Assembly (NCBI GenBank): GCA_905250885.1
Contig: CAJNOQ010001081.1
Span: 1-36,380, forward strand
Reading direction: 5' to 3'
Length of the DNA: 36,380 bases
Source: Didymodactylos carnosus
Taxonomy: Eukaryota > Rotifera > Eurotatoria > Philodinida > Philodinidae
Shown here: piece after piece, positions 24,101 through 33,353 of the stretch
How the letters are laid out: each line of letters begins with the position of its first letter
Position numbering within the stretch: position 1 is the first letter of the stretch
Program-made: the position numbers and the translations under genes
The notes under the pieces: generated by a model
Told to the model about the DNA's origin: nothing
The model's input: only the letters and a program-made list of their open reading frames with translations
Databases searched by the model: none

Positions 24101-25867
24101 CTATGTATTATTATTTTCTAAGCAGGTCGATCATATTTTTGACGTATTTTGAATAAAACAAAAACAAATACAATTTACAACCTCTTCTTTAAATTGTGTA
24201 AAGTATTTAAATTAGTTAAGTATATTCCAGGTGTCATTTGAAAGAATTCATAAACTATTCAAACGTTAAAGAAAAATATTTTTGTTTTTGAATAATAAAG
24301 AAGAGAAAGAAAGAGAGAGAAGAGAGAAAGAGTGAGAAGAAAAAAATAATAATACTCGAATTCCTTTTATACGCGACGAGATTCCATACATAACATTGAT
24401 AAAATATTCAATAAATAAATATATACTATTTATCATTGAGGGAGCCCTTTAAGTATCCATAACAAGAATGTTATGTTATTGTACTTAAAGTAGAAAATTC
24501 TTAATTGACTTAGTAGTCTGATATGCAATAATCAGGTATAACAAAAATCTATGAAAGTCTAACTGATAGAGAAAAAATAATTTTAAATAAAATCTATATA
24601 CTCTAGAGTCTTTTTGTTTTTTCGAAGTATAGTCTAATAATAGATGTCAAAATATAGATAAACAACAAACTAATACTCAGACCTTTAACAATACAAAATA
24701 CGGCTATTTTTTTAAGAATATGCTGAAAAACATTATAGACAGAAACGTTTGTACGATATTATCTTCAAATAGAAGAAGTTCAAGAAGGAAATTGGATACA
24801 TGAAAGTATTAAACAATAAAGAATGTCTTGTCACTTATCAATACTAGCAACACAATAAAGTTTTGAGTAATTTACCTTTTTGTTGATATCATTAAAAAAA
24901 TAAATTTCTCCGTTATAGATCCTTCAATTATAACAGCTGTCTCAGACATCCAATTTAAACTGAATAAAAAAATGACCTTGAATTTTTATCAGAATAGTGG
25001 GTAACAGATGCTTGAAGTTATTATATACTTTGCATTTTCCTTCACTATTTTCATTCAAATTGATGTTGTAGCATTACGTAACTCTTCCATCGGACGATAG
25101 TAAGAAATGCTTGACAATCCGTTTGCAAAGGACGGTTCACGTCTAAATGTTAACATTTCTTTCATCATATTTTAAACTATTCTGAACTTCTAGTCAAAAT
25201 ATATTATCGAAAATGAATTTCACAAATATAAATGTAACTGTTCAGCGAATACATCGTATAGTTCAAAAGTAAAGTAAATTGAACTCTCATAATTAATCTT
25301 TACATGAAATAAAAATCTTATTTCTCCTTATCATATCAATTATGAATGACGAAAAAATTTGTGAATCTGAAGAAATAATTTTGTTGTAAAGGCAAAAGTT
25401 AAACAATAAAAGGGAATAGAACAAAAATCGTGACAATGACAAATTATACCATACCCATACAAAAATATGTCAAAAAAAACTAATTGATCTTGATTTTTCT
25501 CTCTTTGTCTCTCTCTCTCTCTCTCTCTCTCTCGATAAAACGTGAATAATGTACATGAGTTTGATGGTTAAGAACTGCCACCGAAAAGGCTCGTAGTTTG
25601 CAAACTAGCGTCAGTCAAACAGAATTTACCTGTGAATTTTATTCAATACCACTACTTATTTACTAATCGTATTTAAACTATTAATTGTCCAATTTTTATA
25701 GTAAATTAAACTACTAAGAATAGAAGCTACTTACGTAATTGTGCGTACGCTTCATTTCCATAAAGCGCATGATACAACATTTTCTCTCCATCGACAACAA
25801 ATTCTGGTACTTTATACAATGAGACAGTTGGATCATACGATCGATAAGTATTTACAGCAGCCGCCAT
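9115..25867 (-). CDS. EF-hand calcium-binding protein, 229 aa, five exons
   Basis: Minus-strand exons: 25867-25735, 12306-12199, 12044-11904, 11125-10889 and 9185-9115. Every junction has GT..AG borders and every intron is phase 1; lengths add up to exactly 229 codons plus TAA. The N-terminus is [20 protein letters not shown]. The middle is basic and charged ([26 protein letters not shown]). One canonical EF-hand loop is at residues 162-173, [12 protein letters not shown], with Asp at 1, 3 and 5, Gly at 6 and Glu at 12, preceded by LRQTFEKL. A second, degenerate hand follows ([17 protein letters not shown]) without the calcium ligands, and an earlier half-hand reads [10 protein letters not shown]. 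Calmodulin/centrin-superfamily calcium sensing is inferred; no specific orthologue is recognised. The first intron is about 13.4 kb, so unrecognised small exons inside it cannot be excluded. Exons 2-5 are firm; the link to exon 1 rests on phase, a start codon and donor quality. Confidence 0.75.
9329..10292. mobile_element. Foldback (long-TIR) element in the last intron of the EF-hand gene
   Basis: Two long inverted arms, about 9329-9580 plus 9894-9948 and about 9985-10292, are imperfect reverse complements. Matching blocks include GATTTGTACATG, CATATCCTAAAAG against its mate at about 10180, CGTGCCCATG, TAAGATCCGGT, AATGAGGCATGATTGTAG and CTTTCTTTGCAAA. Near the centre, AGCCCTAAAT and ATTTAGGGCT close the stem. 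The left arm is interrupted by a separate element (9588-9889). There is no transposase frame. It lies entirely inside intron 4 (9186-10888), so it does not disrupt coding sequence. Arm divergence suggests it is older than the repeat at 1-195. Confidence 0.7.
9588..9889. mobile_element. Non-autonomous hAT-like element nested in the foldback element
   Basis: The ends are CAGAGATGCAACCGG (left) and the inverted CCGGTGGCATCTCTG (right), matching the CAGNGATG-type termini common in hAT elements. The interior is GC-richer than its surroundings and full of ACCGGT/GGTCCG words in both orientations. It interrupts the left arm of the surrounding foldback element between sequence matching about 10060 and about 10045, which shows it inserted later. 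The 8-bp flanks (GTTATAGC and CTACCAGC) agree at only four positions, so the expected 8-bp target duplication is degenerate or absent. There is no transposase. A 72-codon open frame here is a by-product of composition. Confidence 0.55.
12307..16773. other. Intron 1 of the EF-hand gene, distal part: no gene seen
   Basis: This AT-rich intronic sequence lies between exon 2 and the tRNA gene. It holds long T and A runs (for example 13960-13985), short low-complexity pyrimidine tracts and several small open frames on both strands without recognisable motifs or splice partners. A short palindrome, CCGAATAGTGTTCGG, lies at about 15336. No conserved coding signal is visible. Confidence 0.45.
16774..16846 (+). 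tRNA. tRNA-Arg (anticodon TCG)
   Basis: This is a full 73-nt cloverleaf without intron or encoded CCA. The acceptor stem is GGCCCTG with CAGGGTC (one G-T pair) and a G discriminator. The D arm is GCCTAACGGATAAGGC. The anticodon arm is TCTGA-CTTCGAA-TCAGA with TCG at the centre of the 7-nt loop. The T arm is GCAGG-TTCGAAT-CCTGC. It should read CGA (and possibly other CGN) arginine codons. It lies inside the first intron of the EF-hand gene on the opposite strand, so its internal pol III promoter works independently. All stems pair, so it looks functional. Confidence 0.96.
16859..16863 (+). terminator. Pol III T-run terminator of the tRNA gene
   Basis: Five consecutive T residues begin 13 nt after the tRNA 3' end and are followed by a further T7 run. 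This is the standard RNA polymerase III stop. Confidence 0.75.
17488..19151. mobile_element. 1.66-kb foldback element in intron 1
   Basis: The outer arms (about 17488-17675 and about 18950-19151) are imperfect reverse complements with blocks such as ACAAACTTACTTTC, GTTGATTATTTTTT and CTAATTAGATAAAA. An inner pair, 18111-18175 and about 18866-18934, is nearly exact around GATCACCAAATCAATTAAAG. The left arm carries about 430 extra bases (about 17676-18110) with no mate on the right, and a further 35-nt insertion near 18171-18204. The centre (about 18240-18840) holds a 92-codon open frame (18345-18623) with no recognised motif and no catalytic signature. It looks like a long-TIR non-autonomous transposon with secondary insertions. 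The ends are approximate and no target duplication was identified. Confidence 0.6.
19152..21430. other. Intron 1 of the EF-hand gene, middle part: no gene seen
   Basis: The sequence is AT-rich, with a (TG)n tract at about 19222-19237 and long T runs near 20590-20630. A somewhat GC-richer patch at about 20950-21120 has open frames on the minus strand but no recognisable domain; it may be a degraded insertion. No tRNA, inverted repeat or splice-supported exon is visible. Confidence 0.4.
21431..21960. repeat. Field of degenerate GATCTTACAAGATC-type repeats
   Basis: From 21440 to 21570 the words TCTTACAAGATC, GATCTTACAG, AAGATTTTATACGATTTTATAAG and ACAAGATCATAC recur in close succession. A second cluster at about 21815-21940 carries related words (GTATGAGATCTTGTGAG, TTTTGTAAGATCTTATTACAAG, GTTTTATAAGACG), partly in inverted orientation. 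Between them is a less repetitive core with a GC-rich spot (CACCGGCCTCAGGTGGCC at about 21638). A related cluster occurs at about 32380-32465. The open frames across this region are side effects of the repeat. It could be the edges of one about 530-bp element or a decayed satellite. Confidence 0.45.
21961..25734. other. Intron 1 of the EF-hand gene, proximal part: no gene seen
   Basis: This AT-rich sequence runs up to the donor of exon 1. It contains a perfect small palindrome (23106-23128), a GA-rich purine tract (24300-24345) and the CT microsatellite listed separately. No coding exon, RNA gene or long inverted repeat was found. Confidence 0.4.
25508..25533. repeat. (CT)n microsatellite
   Basis: An uninterrupted CT dinucleotide tract of about 26 nt sits roughly 200 nt inside the donor end of intron 1. 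Confidence 0.85.
25735..25867 (-). CDS. First coding exon of the EF-hand gene
   Basis: It starts at an ATG (25867) and reads 44 codons plus one base, to a consensus donor GTAAGT on the minus strand (25734-25729). It encodes [10 protein letters not shown] ... [12 protein letters not shown]. The phase matches the acceptor at 12306, where C plus CT gives Pro and then TQDWK. It lies 13.4 kb from the next exon. If the link were wrong, this would be the first exon of another gene whose remaining exons are not visible. Confidence 0.65.
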
Positions 25868-28800
25868 TTGTTGTTAATTATTTTAAATTAATTAATATTT
25901 TTGTACTTTTAGTTTCACAAAGTTAATATCAATTAAACGATTGATGTATATCACTTTCGATTGAATAATATAATAATGAATGCGCTTCTCAATAAAATGG
26001 ATAAGGAGAGAAAAATTATTATATGCTCCGCTGTATTATTTTTTAAATAAATGATTTATAGAAGAAAAAACCAGAAGAAGAAAAGACGAAAAAACAATGC
26101 GTAATTTGGTAAATTTTCTTTCTCTTCCTTCGTTCGATTGGAAAGGCTTATGATGTGTGTGTGTCGATATTATTGTTGCATGTTCGCCTTCATGTGATCA
26201 TTTTTCATTCAAATAATTTTCCCATCATTTTTAACTCCCTCTCTTGTTAAACATACATTTATACATATATTGAATATTTTTCATTTTAAAACAGAGATCA
26301 TTTCAAGATCATAATACCGTCACGTTTTTCAAAACGTGAAAATAGAGGGAGAATCTGTACAATGAGATATGCTAATATAAGAGACAACAGAGAGAGAAAG
26401 AGTGCAGAAGAACATGAAGGTGTATACATTATTGTCAAAATATAATTGTTTTTGTCGTTATTTGTTGTTTTTTTCTTTCTTCTCTTTCGTTGACAGAAGA
26501 AATAGTTGTGAAGCACTATATACTATATATATTTAAGGAATGGAATGCGTGTTACACAATGCAATGAACTAGTTCTTCCCTCTTTATTTCTTTTCGATGA
26601 TGTTATTATTTCAAAGATTTTTTGACATTTCGAATTAGATAAATGGATTTGGTCATATGACCCCATATTCGATATTTATCGAAGAATTACGTCTTATTTC
26701 TTTTTAGTTATTTTGATGAGAAAATAATGTTATCGTCGTCTTTTCTTCGATGAAAGACAAAAGTGATGAAATAATACGTAGGCTAGAAAAGACAGAACAA
26801 TAACAGCCACAAAAACAACAAAATATGACTGAGTGTCTTGAAGTTTCCTCTTACAAAATCCGTATCGCTTTATCGCTATATCTTGCAATTGTGCTTTGTG
26901 GATGTTTACATAAAAGCTTCAAAAATATTGTTGTTAAAGACTATTATTATTCTAACTCTATTAATCCTTTTTTTGAATATAGAGATTTGCAAAGTGAGCT
27001 CTTTCCTTTAAAATAAAACATGATGTACTAACGTTGGACTGATTTTCAGTAGAAAGTTATGTATATTCTCTTGCAAGTCTTAAAATGTTCTAATGAATAC
27101 AAAGCATATTCGCTGGTTAGTAGTTTTGACGCTAGTGTCACTTAATAAGTACATTTTTCTCTACAGTAGTAGTAGAGTTGTTCTCTTCTTTTAAAAGGTA
27201 GTAGACTCGTGGACGACACAACTATTTGATTAGTGACTGAGATATTTACTTTTTGAAATAAAAAAATTTCTCATTATTAATCACCAAATCAAGGTTAAGA
27301 ACTTAACTGACACGTCAAATTTCAAAAAAATGTAGCCATAACTGTACTGTTTGTTAAAAAAAAACACAGTATTGTTCTATCTTCTATAAATGCTAAAAAG
27401 CTAGTATAGAGGTGGACAATTTTTGGACCTTAAAATGAAACGTTTGTTTGTATAGAAACCTGTTTAGCAACAGCTTTGAAGTGAGTAAACGCGCTGAAGC
27501 ATGTTTGTTGTTTTTAGCTAAATGATAATGTATCTGATTTAGACTGAATACTTTATATATTTTTACAAAGTAATCATTATCTTAATTATTATCATTAGAC
27601 GAAGGACAGAAACGTGTTATTTATCCAGAGCAAGAACATCATCATGTTTACATGATAGGTTTGATTCACAAAAAAGACATTGGGACAGAATTATTTACTC
27701 GAAAGATGTTTGATTTTGCCTATGTCCGCTGATAATCACATAATGCAAGTAGATTACAATTGCGCTGCACACAAGTTGCGATGTCGTCAGACTCCGTCTC
27801 TGACTGAACCTACTGCTCCAAGCAGATTCTATCAGTAGGATGTGAGCATTGCATTTTTGCTTTGATTTACTCTTTGAACTGCTTATAATATAAAGACAAC
27901 AATGAAGGAAAATTGAAAAACAGAGAAAGAAATTTAACTAAATGGCGCCGGACAAAGAGAACAATAATTAGCGAAGTCCAAAATACATTTGTCTTCCATT
28001 TATGTAGTTTATGGCGCCGAATCTGGACCGTTACTTAAGAGAAAAATGTGCATTGATTAATCTCCAATATCGGGAGATCATCCTGCCTCTTCCAGAACTT
28101 CTCTAGCTTTCATAGTTCTCTAGATCACGCGGTGCACGTTTTGCCTAAAGGGAAATGAAAGACAGAAGAAAATAATAAAACAAAATTTCGTACAAAAATA
28201 CATAATGTCTATTAACATAAATATAGCACAATTGTGTACATGCTTAGTTTCTATTTACACTGTCCGACCCCTGAGTTTTGTTAGTATAAATTGTTCTGTT
28301 GGCTCTATGTGTACGAGCAGATTCACCTTGAAGTAGGTAAATAATATAGACAACCAGTTCAATAGTCACACAAAACATAAAATTTTCAAATTTTCAAAAA
28401 ATCAAAATTTTACACGTTTCCTTTTGTTCGGATGTTTTGTTTTGGATTCGTTCAAACGCGTCTGATATAATAAAAACATTTTTTACATGAGGTTGATTAT
28501 ATCTTTCGAAGGAAAAACATTCTTTGTTGGAAATTGTTCTTTTATGATCTACTTTTTCATGGCAGCTATCTAACGTGGTTGATATATAATGCAGCATGCC
28601 GGATCTAACTCTATGAGGAGAGACCCTTTTGATTCTAACATGGCACGTTCATCTACACGATTGATCTGAAACACCTTAGCCTACAATATAGATATTTCTT
28701 ACTAACACAGTCCGCAAATGTTTCATGAAATGATCGTTTTATTATATTTAAAATTGAATAAGATAGTATAAATAATATAACTGGAAATTATTGCTTAAGC

Positions 28801-29158
28801 ATAATACTTCGACTACATTATTATCATTAATTCTAAATTTGATTCTCTCAATAGCAGTCAGAAACATAACTTATTCTTATGCAAGAGAGAAAAGTTGGTT
28901 GAGGACAATTAAATCCCTATTTTTGTTTATCCACCGTTGATTACATATTTATCTGTAACAACTGATATTACTAATCATTATTAAATGTGTTTTTTGACAT
29001 AAAAAGGTTGTTAGATTAATAATGATGATGCATCGGAAAAGTCACTTCCCTCTATATTTCATAAAATCTCTTGTCATTCGTTTTCTCGTCGTTTCTTATA
29101 ATTGTACAGATTCAATGCAATATTTGAATGAAATATTTAGTGAGTAGAATATTTCAGA
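25868..29158. other. Divergent intergenic region
   Basis: This region lies between the start of the EF-hand gene (minus) and the PGAM5-like gene (plus), so it must contain both promoters; no TATA or initiator element stands out from the AT-rich background. A small inverted repeat (CACGTTTT / AAAACGTG) is at about 26322-26339. Patches at 27600-27840 and 28440-28690 have less AT-biased, partly open sequence. The former is listed as a possible decayed exon. The latter, on the minus strand, reads KVFQINRVDERAMLE but is broken by stops. Confidence 0.4.
27599..27838 (+). pseudogene. Possible decayed exon of an unrecognised gene
   Basis: After a candidate acceptor (ATTATCATTAG) the frame reads DEGQKRVIYPEQEHHHVYM and onward to FDFAY, then hits TGA at 27730. 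An overlapping frame (27722-27838) continues open with NHIMQVDYNCAAHKLRCR to a TAG. Two adjoining open blocks in different frames, with balanced composition in an AT-rich background, suggest an old exon with a frameshift. No family is recognised, and chance cannot be excluded. Confidence 0.22.
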
Positions 29159-29276
29159 ATGAGTCTCTCAGTATTTGGACCACGACTTGTTTCATCCTTT
29201 TCAATCAAGAATCATTTTTGTTTTAAAAGACTCAATTTTCTACGAATACAATTATTTGGCGCTCAACATTGCAGCG
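29159..29276 (+). other. Possible 5' exon with mitochondrial-type leader
   Basis: An ATG at 29159 opens 39 codons, MSLSVFGPRLVSSFSIKNHF and so on. They are rich in Arg, Lys, Ser and hydrophobic residues and lack acidic residues, like a mitochondrial presequence, and they end at a consensus donor (G|GTAAGAG at 29276/29277). Joining it in frame to the PGAM5-like gene needs an acceptor with phase 1; candidates at 29464-29465 or 29467-29468 would skip residues 1-41 or so of the downstream model. Animal PGAM5 is mitochondrial, so such a leader would make sense. It could instead be a 5' UTR exon or chance. Confidence 0.3.
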
Positions 29277-29341
29277 GTAAGAGATAAAAAAATGAACAAG
29301 AAAAATAATAATTTTAATTATAATGTAAATAACGCTGATAA

Positions 29342-30376
29342 ATGTCTATTTCTGATCATGCATCACATTATCCAAAACGTTGTCAATATTTAAATGCAAA
29401 TAATCGAAACAACAGCAGTGAATCAAATGCAAATACTAAAAATTCGAATGAGTGGGCATGGGAAGAAGGTGTCTCTTATCAGGATCAAGGAGCTGTTCGT
29501 CATTTGTATTTAGTTCGACATGGACAATATCAACGTTTAACAACCCAAGGCGATGGTAATCTAACAGAAAAAGGACAACAACAAGCTGTTTTTGCAGCCA
29601 ATTATTTAGCAACGGAATTACCTGAAGATGTTCTATTTGACTCACTGACACATTCAGATATGATTAGAACAAGAGAAACAGCAGTACACATTTATAAACG
29701 TTTAAAAATATTGAAAAAAATTGATTTAGAATATATTGCAATTGATACTGATTGGCGTGAACAAAATTGGTTCTTGGGATTTATTCTAAATGGTATGTTT
29801 CAACCTCGATAGTATGTTTTGATTACTGTACACCCTCTACTATCCATCAATCTATTGATACTGACAATATACAATGCGATACTATTGCCTCTAAATCTAC
29901 ACTGTTTGTCTTATATACATCTCAAGTTTTCATCATGTATCAGTCATAATACAACCATTTGAGAGAGAGCGATAATGGATATCGTTCTAGGCAACTGGCG
30001 TTCATTAAAACGTGATTATTTCCGTTCAACAACGGAAACGATCAATAATCATATACCAACATTCGAAATTGTTGTTGCGCATCGAAATATTATTGCTCAT
30101 GTTATTGAATTGATTACAATGATTCAACCAGACAAAAATATTGCATTTAATGCTTCGATTACGCACGTAATTGTTGATGAAAAAGGAGCAAATATTGACT
30201 ATGCATACAAACATACACATATACCATTAGATATGTTAACAATGTGGGAAATATTTTTACCAAATGGAGAATCAAAAGCGAAAGAACCTATTAAAAAACA
30301 TACAGAAGTGACAGGAGTTAAAGGCATACAAAGAAGAGGATGTTACATTCGACTGCTTGTCTCATGTTTGCGATAA
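29342..30376 (+). CDS. PGAM5-like histidine phosphatase, 278 aa, two exons
   Basis: Exons are 29342-29792 and 29991-30376, joined through a 198-nt phase-1 intron (G|GTATG ... TTCTAG|GC). The ATG at 29342 is the first after an in-frame stop at 29306. The RHG signature is at residues 59-61 in LYLVRHGQY, with catalytic His60. Other histidine-phosphatase landmarks are SDMIRTRET (Arg109), DTDWREQ (Glu140) and the second catalytic His in EIVVAHRNIIAH (His181). NASITHVIVDEKG and the closing HTHIPLDML match the order seen in PGAM5, as does the LTEKGQQQA segment. PGAM5 is a mitochondrial Ser/Thr/His protein phosphatase; the substrate here cannot be judged. The stretch after REG, normally APIPP plus a tryptophan motif, is shortened, and the C-terminus carries an extra basic tail of about 45 residues. 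A small phosphoglycerate-mutase-family relative is the alternative. Confidence 0.78.
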
Positions 30377-31689
30377 TATTTTTTAAACGAAAAAAATAAT
30401 TTATTATAGCAAAAACATGCGAAAAATACAGGAATATCGATGTTTCCATACCATTCATATAGCGAAAGATTTTGATTTCGGAGTACGATACTTCATTTAC
30501 AGTTAGTTATTCACGTGTTGAGAAGGCTATCCCGAATTATCATGATTTAAGCTAATGGTAAATGCAAAATTGTTTATCTGAGAGCATATTCTCAATCAGA
30601 CAAGCCTAAAGGGATGGACACATTACAAGACCTCTCCACAATAAAAGATCATCTTGTAAAAGTTGAAATAAAAGTCCCTCCTATTTTTCAGTTTTCTATT
30701 TGTAAGTCTTGCAAAATTTATAATAAATATTTCTTATTAAAAGTAAATTTTCTTTTCCACTGAGCACACATAAATGTGCTCATGAAGAAGCGAGAGGAGG
30801 TCATTCTGCGCATGTGATAAGATAACAAAATGTATCTTTTTTCTTTCGTTTACTAATTACTATAAAAAACACAATGTATATGTGACAAGAAATGCATGGA
30901 GTCAAATGAAAGAAAATGTGCTATGGCCACTATCCTCGCATTCTGTCATAAGTGTTTGTCTCTCATTGACTCCTAATAATAACTGAGACAAAAATTCATT
31001 TGCTCAAAACATGAACTAGAAAAACAACTTTCTTTTAAGGACACAATAGAAGACCTTCTAAAGTCTTTATTCTTAAGAACAGAATATAAGATGTCACCTT
31101 TATTTGAATTTGCATACGGTTTATGACAGAAAGATCTATGCTTGATATACTCGTAAGGAATATATCAATAATAAAATATTATGGCGATTAAATCAATTTC
31201 CTACCGTTCGTCGAGAAATAGAATGTTGATATATATTTTATAGAAACAGATACATACTCTCAGGATTTTCACTACATATCTTGTAATCCTGGTACAATAA
31301 AAAGAAAATCTTAGCTATGAAGCTGGTTTTCTAGAAGGATCTTCAGAGAATCAGACTACCTTTCCGTCTGAATAAATGTATCGCTGAAAAGATAGTCTTA
31401 TATAGCTTCTTTTTTGCATCCTTTTAAAGGTATAAAATGGACTAAAAATCTAAATTACTCGGCGTTGTGACATTTTCGAAAAATATAAACATTCGTTTTT
31501 CTACGTGCCATTACATGGAACAAATGAAGAAGAGGGTTTGATTTTTTCGTTACAGATGTGGGTGTTCAACATTCAATCGAGTACAGTCAGTGTTAATGGT
31601 TTCATACCTTGGACTTTGGTAAAACTATATTAAAAATGAGGATAGAGAAGGATACAAAACAGTAAATTGAGAGCAAAACAGCAATAACA
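30377..31689. other. Intergenic region after the PGAM5-like gene
   Basis: This is AT-rich sequence with no supported gene. A short stem, TGAGCAC / GTGCTCA, lies at about 30762-30785. The end of this stretch adjoins the BCS1-like pseudogene; no further ATPase exon could be recognised in it. Confidence 0.4.
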
Positions 31690-31999
31690 ATCACCTTTTT
31701 TCTCATAATGTTTTCCAACTGCGATTGCATCAATATCCTCGAATAATAAAATTGTTTGTCCCGATACTTTACTTAGAAATTGTTGTCAATGATCATCCGT
31801 CATTGTACTTCTACTTAAATTCAACACACTTATACTCCAATCTTAATAGAAGCCATTAATCTATCGGTTATCAAAGTTTTTGATGGTATATTTTCTCAAA
31901 TACTCTATTTGCCTGCCGGTGACATTATAGCCGATGATTTTCCACATCCGTGAGATCGATAAAAATAGATAATCGCGTCGGTATGGTATATCTGACAAC
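31690..31999 (-). pseudogene. BCS1-like AAA ATPase pseudogene fragment
   Basis: Read on the minus strand from 31999, after an acceptor-like TTTTTAG, the frame gives SDIPYRRDYLF, matching the IPYRRGYL block that precedes the P-loop in BCS1 proteins. A frameshift follows, then YRSHGCGKSSAIMSPAGK, a Walker A region in which the usual GPPGCGKSS has become RSHGCGKSS, and a TAG stop. A probable 60-70-nt intron comes next, then SISVLNLSRSTMTDDH, a TGA stop, and QQFLSKVSGQTILLFEDIDA, the Walker B region with the Asp pair retained. It ends at a donor-like G|GTGATT. BCS1 is a mitochondrial inner-membrane AAA protein for Rieske assembly; this copy is dead by two stops and a frameshift. No other exons are recognisable nearby, so it is a fragment. 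Confidence 0.8.
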
Positions 32000-32910
32000 T
32001 AAAAATAAAGCGGATAAAAGAGTTGCATAAGATCTCTTTTAGAATATACATCGATCACTATACCGTTGAGTGATCGATTTTTCACCTCAATTCAAAATAT
32101 TTTTTTGTAATGTTCTGCTTGTTGATCTTTCTTTTTAAAGATTTATGTTATGTTATTTTTATTTTTAAATTATTTTGTCCTGTTTTAATGTAATTTACCC
32201 AATAAACTGAAATATTTTTACAGTTTTTCCAACCTAGCGACGGGTTTTCTAAACCTTTTATATCTTACATACATCATTAAAAGATATGAAATAGAAACGA
32301 AGTTTGATATGCGGCAAGAAAAGCAAAAGCAGACTAGCGAGAGAAACCAGCAAAAAACAGTCAGAATCATGTGTCATTCGTACGTAAGATCGTACAAAAT
32401 CAAACACGATCTTATGGAATCTTATTATTTCGTACTTAAGATAGGATTCGATAAGGTTATGCAATATCGTGCCTACGGTTGTTGTGCAAAACGTATAGTC
32501 TGAACCCTGTGACTTTCCAGGAACCACGATTCGGACGTTGATAGCACCATTTTCGTATGCATGAACTTGTCCTCCATAGATCTACGGAAGTCCCAAGTCG
32601 CTATCAACAAAGTCCTGCAGGTTATAGGTTAGGTTTAGGTTATGAAATTTTTTTATAGGTTCGGTTGTAAGCTACGGTATTGATAACCAATGTTTAATCT
32701 ACACGAAAAATATCTATTTTAAACGACCATATTAAAATCGCCAATACCTGGAGTCATAAAGCGCAGTCTTACTGGGTCAAATAACTGTCAAGAACAATAC
32801 TAGATATTCCTCTCCTGCCCAGTGTTTTATCTAGGTTGGCTACAAGACTTTTTGCTAAAACTAAATCAGCTGTTTATTTTCGGGTGGGCGCCGCCCATCC
32901 AGCCCACACA
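32000..32910. other. Repeat-rich intergenic region
   Basis: It contains a perfect 10-bp stem ATCGATCACT / AGTGATCGAT at 32050-32078 with a 9-nt loop. A cluster at about 32375-32465 (TACGTAAGATCGTACAAAATC, GATCTTATGGAATCTTA) is related in words to the repeat field at 21431-21960. A TAGGTTAGGTTTAGGTTA tract lies at 32622-32665. The open frames on both strands between 32258 and 32527 overlap the repeat cluster and are not credible genes. Confidence 0.4.
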
Positions 32911-33125
32911 CTAGATCGTGACTCAGTCGGCTAGTGGGCAACAACGTACTTCAAACATACGGAGTTCGAATTCCGACAATGGCGGTCGCGTGATAGTGTT
33001 GGACACGCTATCTAATGCTCATTGTCTCGGTACCTTTGGACACAGATGCAATGGGGTAACCCGATTTCAGTGCCATTGGACTGGAGAAATGAGAGTTAAA
33101 GTTGATCACTTAGAATCTTCGTAGT
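32911..33125 (+). mobile_element. Candidate tRNA-derived SINE
   Basis: The head resembles a tRNA: a box A-like TGACTCAGTCGGCTAGTGGG (from 32919), an anticodon-arm-like CGTACTTCAAACATACG, and a box B-like CGGAGTTCGAATTCCG (from about 32960) whose CGGA and TCCG can pair. Box spacing is close to that of a normal tRNA. There is no proper acceptor stem. About 140 nt of balanced-composition body follow (CTCGGTACCTTTGGACACAG and GCCATTGGACTGG) before the sequence returns to AT-rich background near 33125. It is preceded by the short palindrome TGGGCGCCGCCCA (32885-32897). A decayed tRNA alone would not explain the body. A 68-codon open frame across it has no recognised motif. Confidence 0.5.
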
Positions 33126-33353
33126 GAAAATGTGAAAATCTGGTCTACTCTTAATAGAATCTCCCTACTCAAAAAGATATTTTTCAAACGTAACATTAAA
33201 GTATAAAACACTCAACCGATTTCTTTATTCATTTAAAATGTGATTTATTTTGTATAAGTTTTTCTATTAGACGCTGTTTAAACAAGAAACAATAACAATC
33301 TCGAACAAAGCTGAAGTTTAGGCTCCTGAAACCAGGTTTTGGGAAAAAATTGC

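Noticed and set aside
28394..28690. Minus-strand 67-codon frame and adjacent partly open block
   Set aside because: It could be an old exon, but stops break the more protein-like frame and no family is recognisable.
29436..29651. 71-codon minus-strand frame
   Set aside because: Antisense shadow of the PGAM5-like first exon.
32258..32527. Frames on both strands over the repeat cluster
   Set aside because: They arise from palindromic GATCTTA-type repeats, which are open in both directions.
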